Assembly (NCBI GenBank): GCA_902582235.1 | Contig: CACHQX010000004.1 | Location: forward strand, 1 to 64,000 | Direction of reading: 5' to 3' | From: an uncultured Pelagibacteraceae bacterium | GTDB taxonomy: Bacteria > Pseudomonadota > Alphaproteobacteria > Pelagibacterales > Pelagibacteraceae | Length of the DNA stretch: 64,000 nt | Shown here: positions 7,655 to 17,563 of the stretch, piece after piece | How the letters are laid out: each line of letters begins with the position of its first letter | How positions within the stretch are numbered: the stretch's first letter is position 1 | Notes under the pieces: model-generated | What the model was told of the DNA's origin: nothing | Databases searched by the model: none | What the model saw: only the letters and a program-made list of their open reading frames with translations | Translations under genes and position numbers: made by a program

Positions 7655-8692
7655 TTAAATTTTTCCGATTATATCGCTTAATTTTTTTACATTATTAGTT
7701 TCAAGAATATTATTCAACTCATCTGAAATTTTACTTACAATTTTTGGGCCTTCAAAAACCATACCTGTGTAAAGTTGAACGAATTTTGCTCCATGTAAAA
7801 ACTTTTGATAAGCTGTCTCACCAGAGTCTACTCCTCCTACACCAATTATATCTATCTTATTATTTAATATTTTATAAAAATTGTTTATCAATTTATTAGA
7901 TATTTCATTTAAAGGTTTTCCTGAAAGACCTCCTTTTTGAAATTTCTTGTGGTTTTTCAAACTATCACGATTACCATCTGTGGTGTTAGAGACAATTATG
8001 GCTTTAATACCATATTCCAAAATTGTTCTGCAAATTTCCTCAACTTTTTTTTGATTAATATCAGGTGATATTTTAATAGCTATCGGAATATCACTTTTCA
8101 ATTTTTCTCTTTCGTTATGAATACTTTCCAACAAATTTTTTAATTCTTCATTGTTATGAAAATCTCTTAAATTCTCCGTATTTGGAGATGAAATATTTAT
8201 TGTAATATAATCAGCAATATCATGAAACTTCCTTAAACAATTTAAATAATCTTCAATCTTATTTTCTGAGTTCCAATTGGGTCCTATGTTTACTCCGAGC
8301 ATCCCTATAGGTTTTTTTTTAATTATTCTTGATCTTGCATCATCAGCCCCGTTATTATTAAATCCAAGTCGATTTATTAGAGCACAATCTTCCTCTAATC
8401 TAAAAACTCGAGGTTTTGGATTACCGTACTGACTTAAAGGAGTAACAGTGCCAACTTCTACAAAACCAAAACCAAGTTTAAATAAAGGATTGTAAACCTC
8501 TGCATTTTTATCAAATCCAGCAGCTATACCAATTGGATTCGGAATTTCTTTTCCAAATAGTTTAGTTTTAAGAATTAATTCATTCTTTTTATAATCTTTA
8601 ACAATTAAATTTGTTTTAAGTGCTTTTATTGCAAGATCATGCGCAAATTCAGGATCTAGCTTAAAAATAAAAGGTCTTATTTTAGAAAACAT
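7655..8692 (-). CDS. pyrD: Dihydroorotate dehydrogenase (quinone), class 2
   Basis: 345 residues. The class 2 signature appears as NPIGIAAGFDKNAE, FVEVGTVTP, NRLGFNN and NISSPNT, with GGLSGKPL and the FMN-phosphate loop GVGGVDSG near the C terminus. The N-terminal MFSKIRPFIFKLDPEFAHDLAI helices mark the membrane-associated, quinone-linked class. It oxidises dihydroorotate to orotate in pyrimidine synthesis. The ATG overlaps the lysS stop by one base. Confidence 0.95.
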   Translation of the reverse strand: MFSKIRPFIFKLDPEFAHDLAIKALKTNLIVKDYKKNELILKTKLFGKEIPNPIGIAAGFDKNAEVYNPLFKLGFGFVEVGTVTPLSQYGNPKPRVFRLEEDCALINRLGFNNNGADDARSRIIKKKPIGMLGVNIGPNWNSENKIEDYLNCLRKFHDIADYITINISSPNTENLRDFHNNEELKNLLESIHNEREKLKSDIPIAIKISPDINQKKVEEICRTILEYGIKAIIVSNTTDGNRDSLKNHKKFQKGGLSGKPLNEISNKLINNFYKILNNKIDIIGVGGVDSGETAYQKFLHGAKFVQLYTGMVFEGPKIVSKISDELNNILETNNVKKLSDIIGKI

Positions 8693-10261
8693 TAATTAAT
8701 TTTTTCTTTTATTAATTTAATAGTATTTTTTACACCAAAGAAGCTTATAAAAAAACCTAACCTAGGTCCATTTTCAACTCCAAATACTACTTCGTATATT
8801 AGTTTGAACCAGTCCCTTAATTTTTCTTTATAACCATTTTCTTTTCCAACAGTATAAATATTTGTTTGAATATCTTCTGGTTCAAGGTTATGTGGAGAAT
8901 TCTCTAACATCTTAATTAGATTTAGTAGCGCTTTTTTTTCCTCATCGTTTGGATTTTTGTATTTTTTATTACTTTTAGCAATGTCGTTAAAATATGTTAT
9001 TGAGTATTCAATTAATTTATCAAATATTGGATAGTCTTTTTTGTTTAGGTCTTTTGTGTATCTCTCAACAAATTTCCACAAAACATCTTTAGAGTTAGCA
9101 TTACTTGTCTCAACTAAATTTAACAGCATTGAATAACTCATAATTTTGTTTTCTTTAGGAATATTTCCATTATGAACATGCCAAACTGGATTCAATAAAA
9201 TTTCCCTGTTTGATTGATTTTTACTTTTTTCTATACAATCTAAATATTCATCGACAGCTTTCGGCACAATTTCTTTATAAAGTTTTTTTGCTCGTTTTGG
9301 ATTCTGATACATGTACAAAGATAGGCTTTCTGGAGATGCATATTTTAACCATTCTTCAATCGTAACACCATTACCTTTTGACTTTGAAATTTTTTCTCCT
9401 TTTTCATCTAAAAATAATTCATAAGCAAAACCAGATGGGTTTTTTTTACCTAAAAGTTTCACAATTTTTGTTGATAGGATTGCACTTTCAATTAAGTCTT
9501 TTCCATACATCTCAAAGTCAACATCTAAAGCATACCAACGCATTGCCCAATCTACTTTCCACTGAAGTTTGCATTTACCATCAAGAATACTGACGTTTAT
9601 TTTTTCTCCCTCATTATCGAATGTAATACACGATTTTGATTGATCTATTTCCAAAACTGGAATTTCCAAAACCTTGCCAGTTTTCGGACAAATTGGTAAA
9701 AAGGGACTATAAGTTTTTTGTCTTTCTTTACCAAGAGTTGGGATTATTATGTTCATTATCCCATCATAATTTTCTAAAATTTTTTTAAGTGGCTCATTAA
9801 AAAAAACCACTTTTGTATAACTTTGTTGAGCTCAGAAAATTATATTTAAAATTAAATTGATCTAAAAACTTTTTTAACATTTCATTATTATGTTCTCCAA
9901 AACTATTGAACTTTTGAAAAGGATCTGGAACAACAGTTAGTGGTTTGTGTAGATTGTCAGATAAAATTTTTTTATTAGGCACATTATCTGGTACTTTTCT
10001 GAGACCATCCATATCGTCTGAAAATGTAATAATTTCTTTGGGCAAATCAGTTAATAAATTTAATGCATTTACTACCATTGATGTACGTGCAACCTCTCCA
10101 AAAGTTCCTATGTGAGGTAAACCAGATGGACCATAACCAGTTTGAAGAACTATCTTTCCTTTTTTTTCAATAAAAGACTTTCTCTCTTTCAAAATTTTTT
10201 TTGCCTCAACGATTGGCCATGAGTTTGACTTTTCAATGTCTTGTTTATTAATTTCTTTCAT
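8692..10261 (-). CDS. lysS: Lysyl-tRNA synthetase, class I, broken by a one-base frameshift
   Basis: Two abutting minus-strand frames together make one class I LysRS (also called lysK) of about 522 residues. The N-terminal part (9797-10261) carries the HIGH-like motif PSGLPHIGTFGE and DDMDGLRKVP. The C-terminal part (8692 to about 9810) carries the KMSKS-like KISKSKGNG. The break is at a run of 8 T on the coding strand (9799-9806): as read it gives GFF-stop, while 7 T would give GFFNEPLKK and rejoin the frames. Everything else looks intact and no other LysRS is visible here, so the gene is probably functional in the cell. The start is ATG 10261, just after a TTG. See findings for sequencing error versus slippage. 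Confidence 0.88.
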
Positions 10262-10348
10262 CAAAAATCGAGTTTATTGTATATTATGCTTATATTTAAA
10301 TTCATATAATGTTGAAATTTATTTTCCATAAAATAATGTTTAAATTAA

Positions 10349-11794
10349 ATGTCCAATTATAAAACAGTTTTTTTTACTTTAGGGGTATTGTTGATTGTAT
10401 TAGGTTTTTCAATGTTAGTTCCCATTACTATACAATTAATTTATAGTGAGTTTAATTCTACCTTCATAATTTCTTCAATAATTACAATTACTTTTGGTGC
10501 TATGTTTTTTTTAGCCAATATCGATCATAATAGAAGCTTAAGTACTCAGCAGGCATTTCTCCTCACCGCATTATCATGGATAGGAGTTGCAATATTCGGA
10601 TCTATTCCATTTATATTTTCAGACTTAAACCTATCTTTAACCGACGCTTTCTTTGAAAGTATGTCTGGAATTACAACTACAGGAGCCACAATAATCAATA
10701 ATTTATCTGACACTCCTAAGGCGATTTTAAGCTGGAGGGCAATACTCCAATGGTTAGGAGGAATTGGAATCATTGTAATGGCAATTACATTAATGCCTAT
10801 AATGAATATTGGAGGTATGCAACTATTGAAAATTTCAAGTGGAGATAGTTCGGAAAAAATACTTCCAAAATCAAAACAAATTTCTTTAAGATTAGTTCTG
10901 ATCTATTTTTCTTTAACTTTGCTTTGTGCATTTTTCTATAAAATTTGTGGAATGAATTTATTTGATAGCTTAACTCACTCGATGACCACCATTGCTACAG
11001 GAGGTTTCTCGAATTATAACCAGTCGATAGGATTTTTTGAAAGTGCCAAAATTGAGTATGTTTCTATAGTTTTTATAATTTTAGGTAGTATCCCATTTAT
11101 TTCATATATTAAATTTTTATCTGGTAATAGGAAAATAGTATTCAAAGATGAGCAAATAAAATTATTCTTCAAGTTAATATTTTTTTCAATTCTTATACTT
11201 TTTATTTATTTAGCAATCGTTAATAAAAGCATTTTTGAAATTCAATTAAGAGCAATTATTTTTAATGTTGTTTCGATATTAACTGGGACTGGTTACGTTA
11301 CTAAAGAATTCGATCAGTGGGGTAATTTTCCTTTGATATTTTTTTTGTTGCTTATGTTTATTGGTGGTTGTGCAGGATCAACTACTTGCGGTATTAAAGT
11401 ATTTAGAGTGCATATGCTTTATTTTTTTTTAAAAAATCAATTATTAAAAATAATTTACCCTAGGGCGATTGTAAATTTGAAATATAATAACGATATAGTT
11501 CAAGATAAATTAATCGCTTCAATTATATCATTTATTTATCTTTATATTATAATTTTCTTCGTCGTATCTGCCCTTTTAACTCTCACAGGTTTAAACTTTA
11601 TTACAGCAGTTTCTGGAGCTGCGTCTTCAATCTCAAATGTCGGTCCTGGACTTGGAAATGAAATTGGGCCAAACAGTAATTATGCAAATTTGCCATCAGC
11701 ATCAAAATGGATTTTATCTGTTGGAATGATTTTAGGTCGATTAGAAATCTTTGCAATTTTAGTGTTATTCTTACCATCTTTTTGGAGAAACTAA
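10349..11794 (+). CDS. trkH: Potassium uptake protein, TrkH family
   Basis: 481 residues with many membrane segments and the repeated pore signatures of TrkH/KtrB: SGITTTGAT near 105, TTIATGGFSN near 215, ILTGTGYVT and AASSISNVGPG. It is the pore subunit of the Trk K+ uptake system and would need the cytoplasmic NAD-binding TrkA, which is not in this window. The next gene starts immediately after its stop. Confidence 0.92.
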   Translation: MSNYKTVFFTLGVLLIVLGFSMLVPITIQLIYSEFNSTFIISSIITITFGAMFFLANIDHNRSLSTQQAFLLTALSWIGVAIFGSIPFIFSDLNLSLTDAFFESMSGITTTGATIINNLSDTPKAILSWRAILQWLGGIGIIVMAITLMPIMNIGGMQLLKISSGDSSEKILPKSKQISLRLVLIYFSLTLLCAFFYKICGMNLFDSLTHSMTTIATGGFSNYNQSIGFFESAKIEYVSIVFIILGSIPFISYIKFLSGNRKIVFKDEQIKLFFKLIFFSILILFIYLAIVNKSIFEIQLRAIIFNVVSILTGTGYVTKEFDQWGNFPLIFFLLLMFIGGCAGSTTCGIKVFRVHMLYFFLKNQLLKIIYPRAIVNLKYNNDIVQDKLIASIISFIYLYIIIFFVVSALLTLTGLNFITAVSGAASSISNVGPGLGNEIGPNSNYANLPSASKWILSVGMILGRLEIFAILVLFLPSFWRN

Positions 11795-13264
11795 TTGACT
11801 AATAATTTTAATTACTTCTTTAAAGAAAAGTCATTAAAGATGCTTTTATTCGGTTTCTCCTCTGGATTACCTATATTGTTAGTATTCTCAACTTTGTCAG
11901 TTTGGTTGTCTAAAGCTGGTATAGAAAGAAGTACAATAACTTTGTTTAGTTGGGCAGGTTTCGCATATGCTTTTAAATATCTTTGGTCTCCAATAATAGA
12001 TAAATTTAGTTTACCAATTTTTAAAGAATTTGGACATAGACGAAGTTGGCTTTTATTAGTTCAAATTTTAATTATTCTGTCTTTATTGCTCACTTCATTT
12101 AGCGATCCACAAAAAAATCTTTATACAACTGCAATATTTATTGTTCTTTTGGCATTTTTCAGTGCCTCACAAGACATAATTATTGATGCATTCAGAATTG
12201 AGTCAGTTTCTCAGAGTAAACAGGGATACTTGTCTTCAATGTATATTTCGGGGTATAGGATTGGAATGTTAGTAAGTGGTGCTGGAAGTTTATGGTTAGC
12301 TGCTTATTTTGGCTCAGATACTTATGACCAAATTGTATGGCAAAAAGTTTATTGCATAATGGCTTTATTTATGTCAGTTGGTATATTTGCAAATTTAACC
12401 TCAGATGAACCAAAAGTAAAAAAAAATATATTTAAGAAAACAAATAACCATTTGATTTTCTTTTTATCTATATTATTAGCTATCATTATCTTTATCTATC
12501 TTTACTCAATCATAAGTTTTTCTCTCAAAGATAATAATTTTTTTATATTTGTTCTAACTTGTTTAAAGTTGACTTTTTGCTTTTTGGTCTCAGGCACTTT
12601 TTTGGTATTGATGACAAAAATAAAAATAATTGAAAAAAACATGGTAGCTGAAAGTTATATTGCTCCAATAACAAATTTTATTAAAAAATATGGAAAATTT
12701 GCTTTAATTATCCTTTTGCTTATTTCTCTATACAGAATTGCTGATGTAGTTATGGGTGTTATGGCAAATATATTTTATTTAGAGAAAGGCTACTCAATAA
12801 AAGATATTGCTACTTACTCAAAATTCTTCGGGGTATTTGCAACTATCATAGGTGGTTTATTAGGAGGCTATTTTGCTTCTAAAAAAGGGACAATGACAGC
12901 TTTATTTTTAGGTGCTTTAATTGCATCTTTAAGTAACTTACTATTTGCTTGGCTAGCAACAGTAGATGCAAATATAAATTATTTAATCGTGGTAATTACA
13001 GCAGATAATATATCGAGTGGGTTTGCTGGGGCAGCTTTTGTAATTTATCTATCTGGATTAACCTCAATCAAATTTACTGCGACTCAATATGCTTTGTTTA
13101 GTTCAATTATGTTATTTTTACCAAAACTTATAGCAGGATATTCTGGTGCATGGGTTGATGTAATGGGCTATAGTAATTATTTCATACTTACTGCGTTGTT
13201 AGGAATGCCAGTATTATTCTTAATATATTGGATAGGTATAATTGCACCAATAAAAGATAAATGA
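11795..13264 (+). CDS. ampG: AmpG-like muropeptide permease (MFS)
   Basis: 489 residues, about 12-14 membrane segments. The N terminus (MLLFGFSSGLPILLVFSTLSVW), SWAGFAYAFKYLWSP and the SASQDIIIDAFRIE stretch are characteristic of the AmpG branch of the major facilitator superfamily, which imports anhydro-muropeptides for cell-wall recycling. The start appears to be a TTG directly after the trkH stop, since no ATG lies nearby. It overlaps the downstream NlpC/P60 gene by 4 bases, which supports a recycling role. Confidence 0.83.
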   Translation: MTNNFNYFFKEKSLKMLLFGFSSGLPILLVFSTLSVWLSKAGIERSTITLFSWAGFAYAFKYLWSPIIDKFSLPIFKEFGHRRSWLLLVQILIILSLLLTSFSDPQKNLYTTAIFIVLLAFFSASQDIIIDAFRIESVSQSKQGYLSSMYISGYRIGMLVSGAGSLWLAAYFGSDTYDQIVWQKVYCIMALFMSVGIFANLTSDEPKVKKNIFKKTNNHLIFFLSILLAIIIFIYLYSIISFSLKDNNFFIFVLTCLKLTFCFLVSGTFLVLMTKIKIIEKNMVAESYIAPITNFIKKYGKFALIILLLISLYRIADVVMGVMANIFYLEKGYSIKDIATYSKFFGVFATIIGGLLGGYFASKKGTMTALFLGALIASLSNLLFAWLATVDANINYLIVVITADNISSGFAGAAFVIYLSGLTSIKFTATQYALFSSIMLFLPKLIAGYSGAWVDVMGYSNYFILTALLGMPVLFLIYWIGIIAPIKDK

Positions 13265-13977
13265 TTAATAAGTATTCTTGCATAAATATATACGAAGATA
13301 AAAAAAAGTATTCAAAACTATCCTCGCAAATTCTTTATGGAGAAAAATTTACAATTTTGAAAAGATACAAAGATTGGTACAAAATTAAAACAAGTTATGA
13401 CAAATATGTAGGTTTTATTAAAAAAAAAAAATTTGAAAGTTTCATTCATGAGCCTACACATAAAGTATCTTCTTTAAAAGCAAAGGTTTTTTTAAAGCCT
13501 AATAAAACCTCTAAAGTTAGTATGAAATTGAGTTTCACTTCCTTGATACAAGTAAAATCGAGTAATAAAGGATTTTTTAATTTTGATAACTATTGGATAC
13601 ATAAGTCTGACGTTGTCCCTTTAAATTATAAAGAAAAAATATTTCAAAGAATAAAAATTTTTAGAAATGTTAGATATAAATGGGGAGGAAAAAAGTTTGA
13701 TGGAGTAGATTGTTCTGGATTAATTCAACTATTTTATAAGTTTAACAATCTTTATTGTCCAAGAGACACAGGGCCTCAATTTAAATATTTCAAGAAATTA
13801 AGATCTATAAAAAAAAATGCAATTATATTTTGGAAAGGCCATGTAGCTGTATGTTTGTCAAAAAAAAAGTTGATACATGCTTATGGTCCGAAGAAAAAAG
13901 TGATTATTATGGATATTAAAAAAACAATAAATTTAATCAAAAAAACTGCTAAACTTGAGGTGATCGGAATAAAATGA
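13261..13977 (+). CDS. NlpC/P60 family peptidase with bacterial SH3-like domains
   Basis: 238 residues. Residues 1-120 contain SH3b-like repeats (LYGEKFTILKRYKDWYKIK; IQVKSSNKGFFNF). Residues about 130-238 form an NlpC/P60 domain with catalytic Cys151 in GVDCSGLIQ and His194 in GHVAVCL; His206 may complete the triad. There is no signal peptide or lipobox, so it is probably cytoplasmic, like the gamma-D-glutamyl-diamino acid endopeptidases that process imported muropeptides. It overlaps ampG and the following gene by 4 bases each. The gene contains a 12-A run (13420-13431) and is still intact. Confidence 0.85.
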   Translation: MINKYSCINIYEDKKKYSKLSSQILYGEKFTILKRYKDWYKIKTSYDKYVGFIKKKKFESFIHEPTHKVSSLKAKVFLKPNKTSKVSMKLSFTSLIQVKSSNKGFFNFDNYWIHKSDVVPLNYKEKIFQRIKIFRNVRYKWGGKKFDGVDCSGLIQLFYKFNNLYCPRDTGPQFKYFKKLRSIKKNAIIFWKGHVAVCLSKKKLIHAYGPKKKVIIMDIKKTINLIKKTAKLEVIGIK

Positions 13978-15494
13978 ATATAGTCTCAGATGAAGTATTA
14001 AAAAAAAAATATGATCAGCTTTACCAAAAATTTGTCAAAGGGAATTCTTTAGAAGTTATTAGAGAATGTAATAAAATACTTAAAAAAAGAAAACACCAAT
14101 TATTTTTTAATTTATTAAGCGTTGCTTACCAGAAAAACGGAGAAATTGAAAAGTCAATAAATGTTATGAGAGAAGCATTAGCTTTGAATCCAAATCATCC
14201 AAATTTCCTAAATAATATAGGCACATGTTTTTATAAGTTGCACAAATATTCAGTAGCAAAAAAATATTATGAAAAAGGTTTAGAAATAGATAACAATCAT
14301 CTTCATATTCTTAATAATTTGGGAAATTTAAAAAGAGAGACCAATAAAATTGAAGAGTCGATAGAATATTATAAAAAAGTTTTAAGTATACAAAAAGATG
14401 CTGTTCCAGCCTTATTTAATCTAGTTGGCATTTATAGAATTACTAATCAAAAAGAGGAATCAAAAAAATATTGTAAAAAAATACTAGAATTGAACAAAAA
14501 ATTAACTGATGCTGATCGTCAATATTCTTTGGTTCATAAATACGTCGATAACGACCCTCACTTGAATGAAATGCTAAAGAAAATAAATGATAAGGATTTA
14601 AATAATTTAGAAAAAATACATCTCTATTATGGAGTTCATAAAGCTTATGAAGACATTCAAGATTATAAGAATGCTTTTAAATTTTTGAAGATAGGAAACG
14701 AATTGATTAAAAAGGAGACAAAATATAACTTTAGTAAAGACGAAAAAAAGATTAATAATTATATAAACCTATACAAAAAGATTAAACATTTAAAATCATC
14801 TGAGGCTCATAGAAATTTAATATTTATTGTGGGTATGCCGCGCTCAGGTTCATCGTTGATTGAACAAATACTTTCGTCCCATAAAAATGTGTTTGGTGGG
14901 GGTGAGATACAGTACATACAGGAAATTGCTAACAAAATAATAAATGAGAAAAAGATTGATGTCTCTTCAATCGATAATTATAGAAATGATTATCTTTCTT
15001 TAATATCAGAGTTGAATGACTCATCTTCTTTTTTTACAGATAAAGAATTATTAAACTTTTATAATATAGGATTGATCTTAAGTTTGTTTCCAAAAGCCAG
15101 AATAATCAATTGCCTTCGAGACCCTTTAGATAACTGTTGGTCAATTTATAAAAATTATTTTCCAATTAAAACAGAGTTTGTGAATGACTTTAAGGATATC
15201 ACTAAATTTTATAAACTTTATTTAAATACAATGAAATTTTGGCAAAAAGAATTCCCTCAAAATATTTTCAATCTAAACTATGAAACCTTGGTAGAAAATC
15301 CAAAAAATCAAATTGAGAAAATTTTAAATTTTTGTGGTTTGGAATGGGATGAAAACGTCATGAGCCACCACAAAAATTCGCGTATAATAAGAACTTTAAG
15401 TTTTGACCAGGCAAATAAACCAATAAGTAAAAAAGTTTCTCATTCCATTAAAAATTACAAAAGTATGATTGGAGATTTAATAAAAGAGCTTTAG
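13974..15494 (+). CDS. TPR-repeat sulfotransferase
   Basis: 506 residues. The N-terminal half (about 15-190) is tetratricopeptide repeats, for example ALALNPNHPNFLNNIGTCF and GLEIDNNHLHILNNLGN. The C-terminal half is a sulfotransferase domain with the PAPS 5'-phosphosulfate loop IVGMPRSGSSLIEQIL (about 285-300), GGGEIQYI, and a 3'-phosphate region CLRDPLDNCWSIYKNYF. This architecture is frequent in marine bacteria and resembles tyrosylprotein sulfotransferases. The acceptor is unknown. No signal peptide is seen. It contains a run of 10 A (14000-14009) without loss of frame. It ends 2 bases before the convergent tyrA. Confidence 0.85.
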   Translation: MNIVSDEVLKKKYDQLYQKFVKGNSLEVIRECNKILKKRKHQLFFNLLSVAYQKNGEIEKSINVMREALALNPNHPNFLNNIGTCFYKLHKYSVAKKYYEKGLEIDNNHLHILNNLGNLKRETNKIEESIEYYKKVLSIQKDAVPALFNLVGIYRITNQKEESKKYCKKILELNKKLTDADRQYSLVHKYVDNDPHLNEMLKKINDKDLNNLEKIHLYYGVHKAYEDIQDYKNAFKFLKIGNELIKKETKYNFSKDEKKINNYINLYKKIKHLKSSEAHRNLIFIVGMPRSGSSLIEQILSSHKNVFGGGEIQYIQEIANKIINEKKIDVSSIDNYRNDYLSLISELNDSSSFFTDKELLNFYNIGLILSLFPKARIINCLRDPLDNCWSIYKNYFPIKTEFVNDFKDITKFYKLYLNTMKFWQKEFPQNIFNLNYETLVENPKNQIEKILNFCGLEWDENVMSHHKNSRIIRTLSFDQANKPISKKVSHSIKNYKSMIGDLIKEL

Positions 15495-15496
15495 AT

Positions 15497-16393
15497 TTAG
15501 GTTCTGCCAAAATCTGGTTTTGAAGTATCTTGTTTTAATAAAACTATCTTTTGTCTTACTTTTTTTAAATTTCTTAATTTAATTTCTAAATTCTTTTTAT
15601 TTGATTTAATATCTCTTTTAAATACTTTTAAATTTTTAATGAAAAGATTAATCACTTTAAGCATATTTGATTTATTATTAAAGAATATATCTCGCCACAT
15701 AATTTCGTTTGAAGCAGCAATTCTAGAAAAATCTCTTAATCCTCCTGCGCTAAATTTAAGAACATTATCTTTATTTGAAATTTTAAAATTAGTTGCTGTT
15801 AAAATTAAATTGTAAGCAATCAAATGTGGCAAATGACTCGTTATCGCAAATATCTTATCATGTTGATCTGCATCCATAGTAACTGTTTTTGAGCCAAGAA
15901 GTTTCCAAAATTTAAATATTTTTTTCATTTCTTTGTTTTGAGATTTATTTTGTTTAATTATTACTGACCATTTATTTACAAATAGATTTTCGTTACCATT
16001 CAATGGTCCTGATACTTCAGAGCCTGCTATTGGATGACTTGAAATCCAGTTAATATCTTTTCTTTTGATTCTATTTATTTTAGAGATTGTGTCTCTCTTT
16101 GCAGAGCCAACGTCAGTAATCAATATATTCTTTTTTGAATATTTATTGCATGCTAAAAATATTTTTTTGTATTCGCTTAAAGGAGCGCAGATGATAATGA
16201 AATCACATTCAGATATTTTTTTATCCATTTTTTTAATTAATTGAAATTTAAGCTTGAATCTCTTTAATACTCTTTGATTTTTTTTTGATTTTTCAAAAAC
16301 AAATATTCTTTTGGCAATCTTTTTTTTACAAACCTTCTTTAATATTGATGAGCCTATTAAGCCACAGCCTACAATTAATAATTTATTGATCAT
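15497..16393 (-). CDS. tyrA: Prephenate/arogenate dehydrogenase
   Basis: 298 residues. The N-terminal Rossmann motif is LLIVGCGLIGSSILK; conserved ITDVGSAK, HPIAGSE and SHLPHLIAYNLI follow, with a helical C-terminal dimerisation domain (FSAGGLRDFSRIAAS). It makes 4-hydroxyphenylpyruvate (or tyrosine from arogenate) with NAD(P)+. The start overlaps the hisC stop by 4 bases; pairing with hisC, divergent from metX-metW, is a familiar alphaproteobacterial arrangement. Confidence 0.92.
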   Translation of the reverse strand: MINKLLIVGCGLIGSSILKKVCKKKIAKRIFVFEKSKKNQRVLKRFKLKFQLIKKMDKKISECDFIIICAPLSEYKKIFLACNKYSKKNILITDVGSAKRDTISKINRIKRKDINWISSHPIAGSEVSGPLNGNENLFVNKWSVIIKQNKSQNKEMKKIFKFWKLLGSKTVTMDADQHDKIFAITSHLPHLIAYNLILTATNFKISNKDNVLKFSAGGLRDFSRIAASNEIMWRDIFFNNKSNMLKVINLFIKNLKVFKRDIKSNKKNLEIKLRNLKKVRQKIVLLKQDTSKPDFGRT

Positions 16394-17469
16394 TTTTCAA
16401 ATATTTTTTCTAAGGTTTTAAGAAGAAGAGTATTCTCTCTTGTATTTCCGATTGTTAATCTTAACTTATTTTTAATTTTGTATGCTTCTAAACTTCTTAA
16501 AAGAATTCCTTTTTTTTCAAGAGATTTTTTTATTTTAATAGCAGAATATTTACAATTATCAAAATCTAATAAAAGAAAATTTGCTGAAACTTTATTAGTT
16601 TCAATTTTATAATTTTCTAGAGTTTTTTTAATCTTATAAGCCCATTTTAGATTATGTTTAACTGATTTTGTGATAAATGATTTGTCTTTTAATGCTTCAA
16701 CTGCAGCCATTTCAGCAATTTTATTTATGTTGAATGGTGGTTTGATTTTAAGTAGTTCTTTTACAATATCTTTAGAGCCATAACCCCAGCCTATTCTTAG
16801 CGAAGCTAAACCGTATATTTTTGAAAATGTCCTTAGAACAAATACATTTTTTTTATTCTTAAATAATTCTAATCCAGATTTGTAATCTTTATTTACCATG
16901 TATTCATAATAAGCATCATCAATTACAAGAAGAATACTTTGTCTAAGTTTTTTTCTTAATTCAAGAAGCTCTTTTTTTGTTAAATAAGTACCTGTCGGAT
17001 TATTAGGATTAGCCAAAAAAACAATTTTTGTTTTATTCGAAACTTTATCTAGAATGCCCTTAACTGAGACTTTAAATTTATTTTCCCTAGAAAAGATTAC
17101 TTTTGATCCAATTATATTGCTGTAAATCCTATACATTAAAAAACTGTACTGAGGAACAATAACCTCATCTTTTTTTTGTAAAAATAATTGACACAATAAT
17201 TGTATGACTTCGTCAGATCCCGAGCCACAAATAATTTGATCAAAATTACATTTGAATTTTTGCGAGATTTCTTTCCTTAAAGTTCTTGTTTTGCTATCTG
17301 GATATTTATCTAGCTTTTTTATACTTGAAATTATCTTTCTGGATTTAGGCGATTGGCCGAGTGCAGACTCATTTGCTGATAGTTTAATAATATTTTTTTT
17401 TCTAAAAATATTTGACTTGCCCGGTACATAGCTTTGCACGTTTATTTTTCTATAGTTTAATTTTTGCAT
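16390..17469 (-). CDS. hisC: Histidinol-phosphate/aromatic aminotransferase
   Basis: 359 residues, a class I/II PLP aminotransferase of the HisC family: KLSANESALGQSP at the N terminus, CGSGSDEVIQLL, NPNNPTGT, IDDAYYEY, and PLP Lys217 in RTFSKIYGLASLRIGW. It transaminates imidazole acetol phosphate to histidinol phosphate. Because it is coupled to tyrA by a 4-base overlap, it likely also does the last step of tyrosine/phenylalanine synthesis. It diverges from the SAM-II-controlled metX. Confidence 0.92.
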   Translation of the reverse strand: MQKLNYRKINVQSYVPGKSNIFRKKNIIKLSANESALGQSPKSRKIISSIKKLDKYPDSKTRTLRKEISQKFKCNFDQIICGSGSDEVIQLLCQLFLQKKDEVIVPQYSFLMYRIYSNIIGSKVIFSRENKFKVSVKGILDKVSNKTKIVFLANPNNPTGTYLTKKELLELRKKLRQSILLVIDDAYYEYMVNKDYKSGLELFKNKKNVFVLRTFSKIYGLASLRIGWGYGSKDIVKELLKIKPPFNINKIAEMAAVEALKDKSFITKSVKHNLKWAYKIKKTLENYKIETNKVSANFLLLDFDNCKYSAIKIKKSLEKKGILLRSLEAYKIKNKLRLTIGNTRENTLLLKTLEKIFEK

Positions 17470-17530
17470 AATGATATATATAAATAATATACTGTTTATT
17501 TAAATAAAATTAACCCTCTGCGGGATATAA

Positions 17531-17557
17531 TTGACATAAATAATAACATGTTATAAA
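17531..17557 (+). promoter_or_regulatory. Candidate promoter of the metX leader
   Basis: A perfect TTGACA at 17531-17536 is followed by TATAAA at 17552-17557, with a 15-base spacer that is slightly short. It sits just upstream of the riboswitch, so transcription would start around 17563-17565 and include the aptamer from its first base pairs. Assigned by eye. Confidence 0.45.
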
Positions 17558-17563
17558 ACAATT

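Noticed and set aside
8692..10261. lysS as an ordinary decayed pseudogene
   Set aside because: A single indel in a homopolymer is the only defect and the enzyme is essential, so it is treated as one gene with a frameshift rather than as decay.
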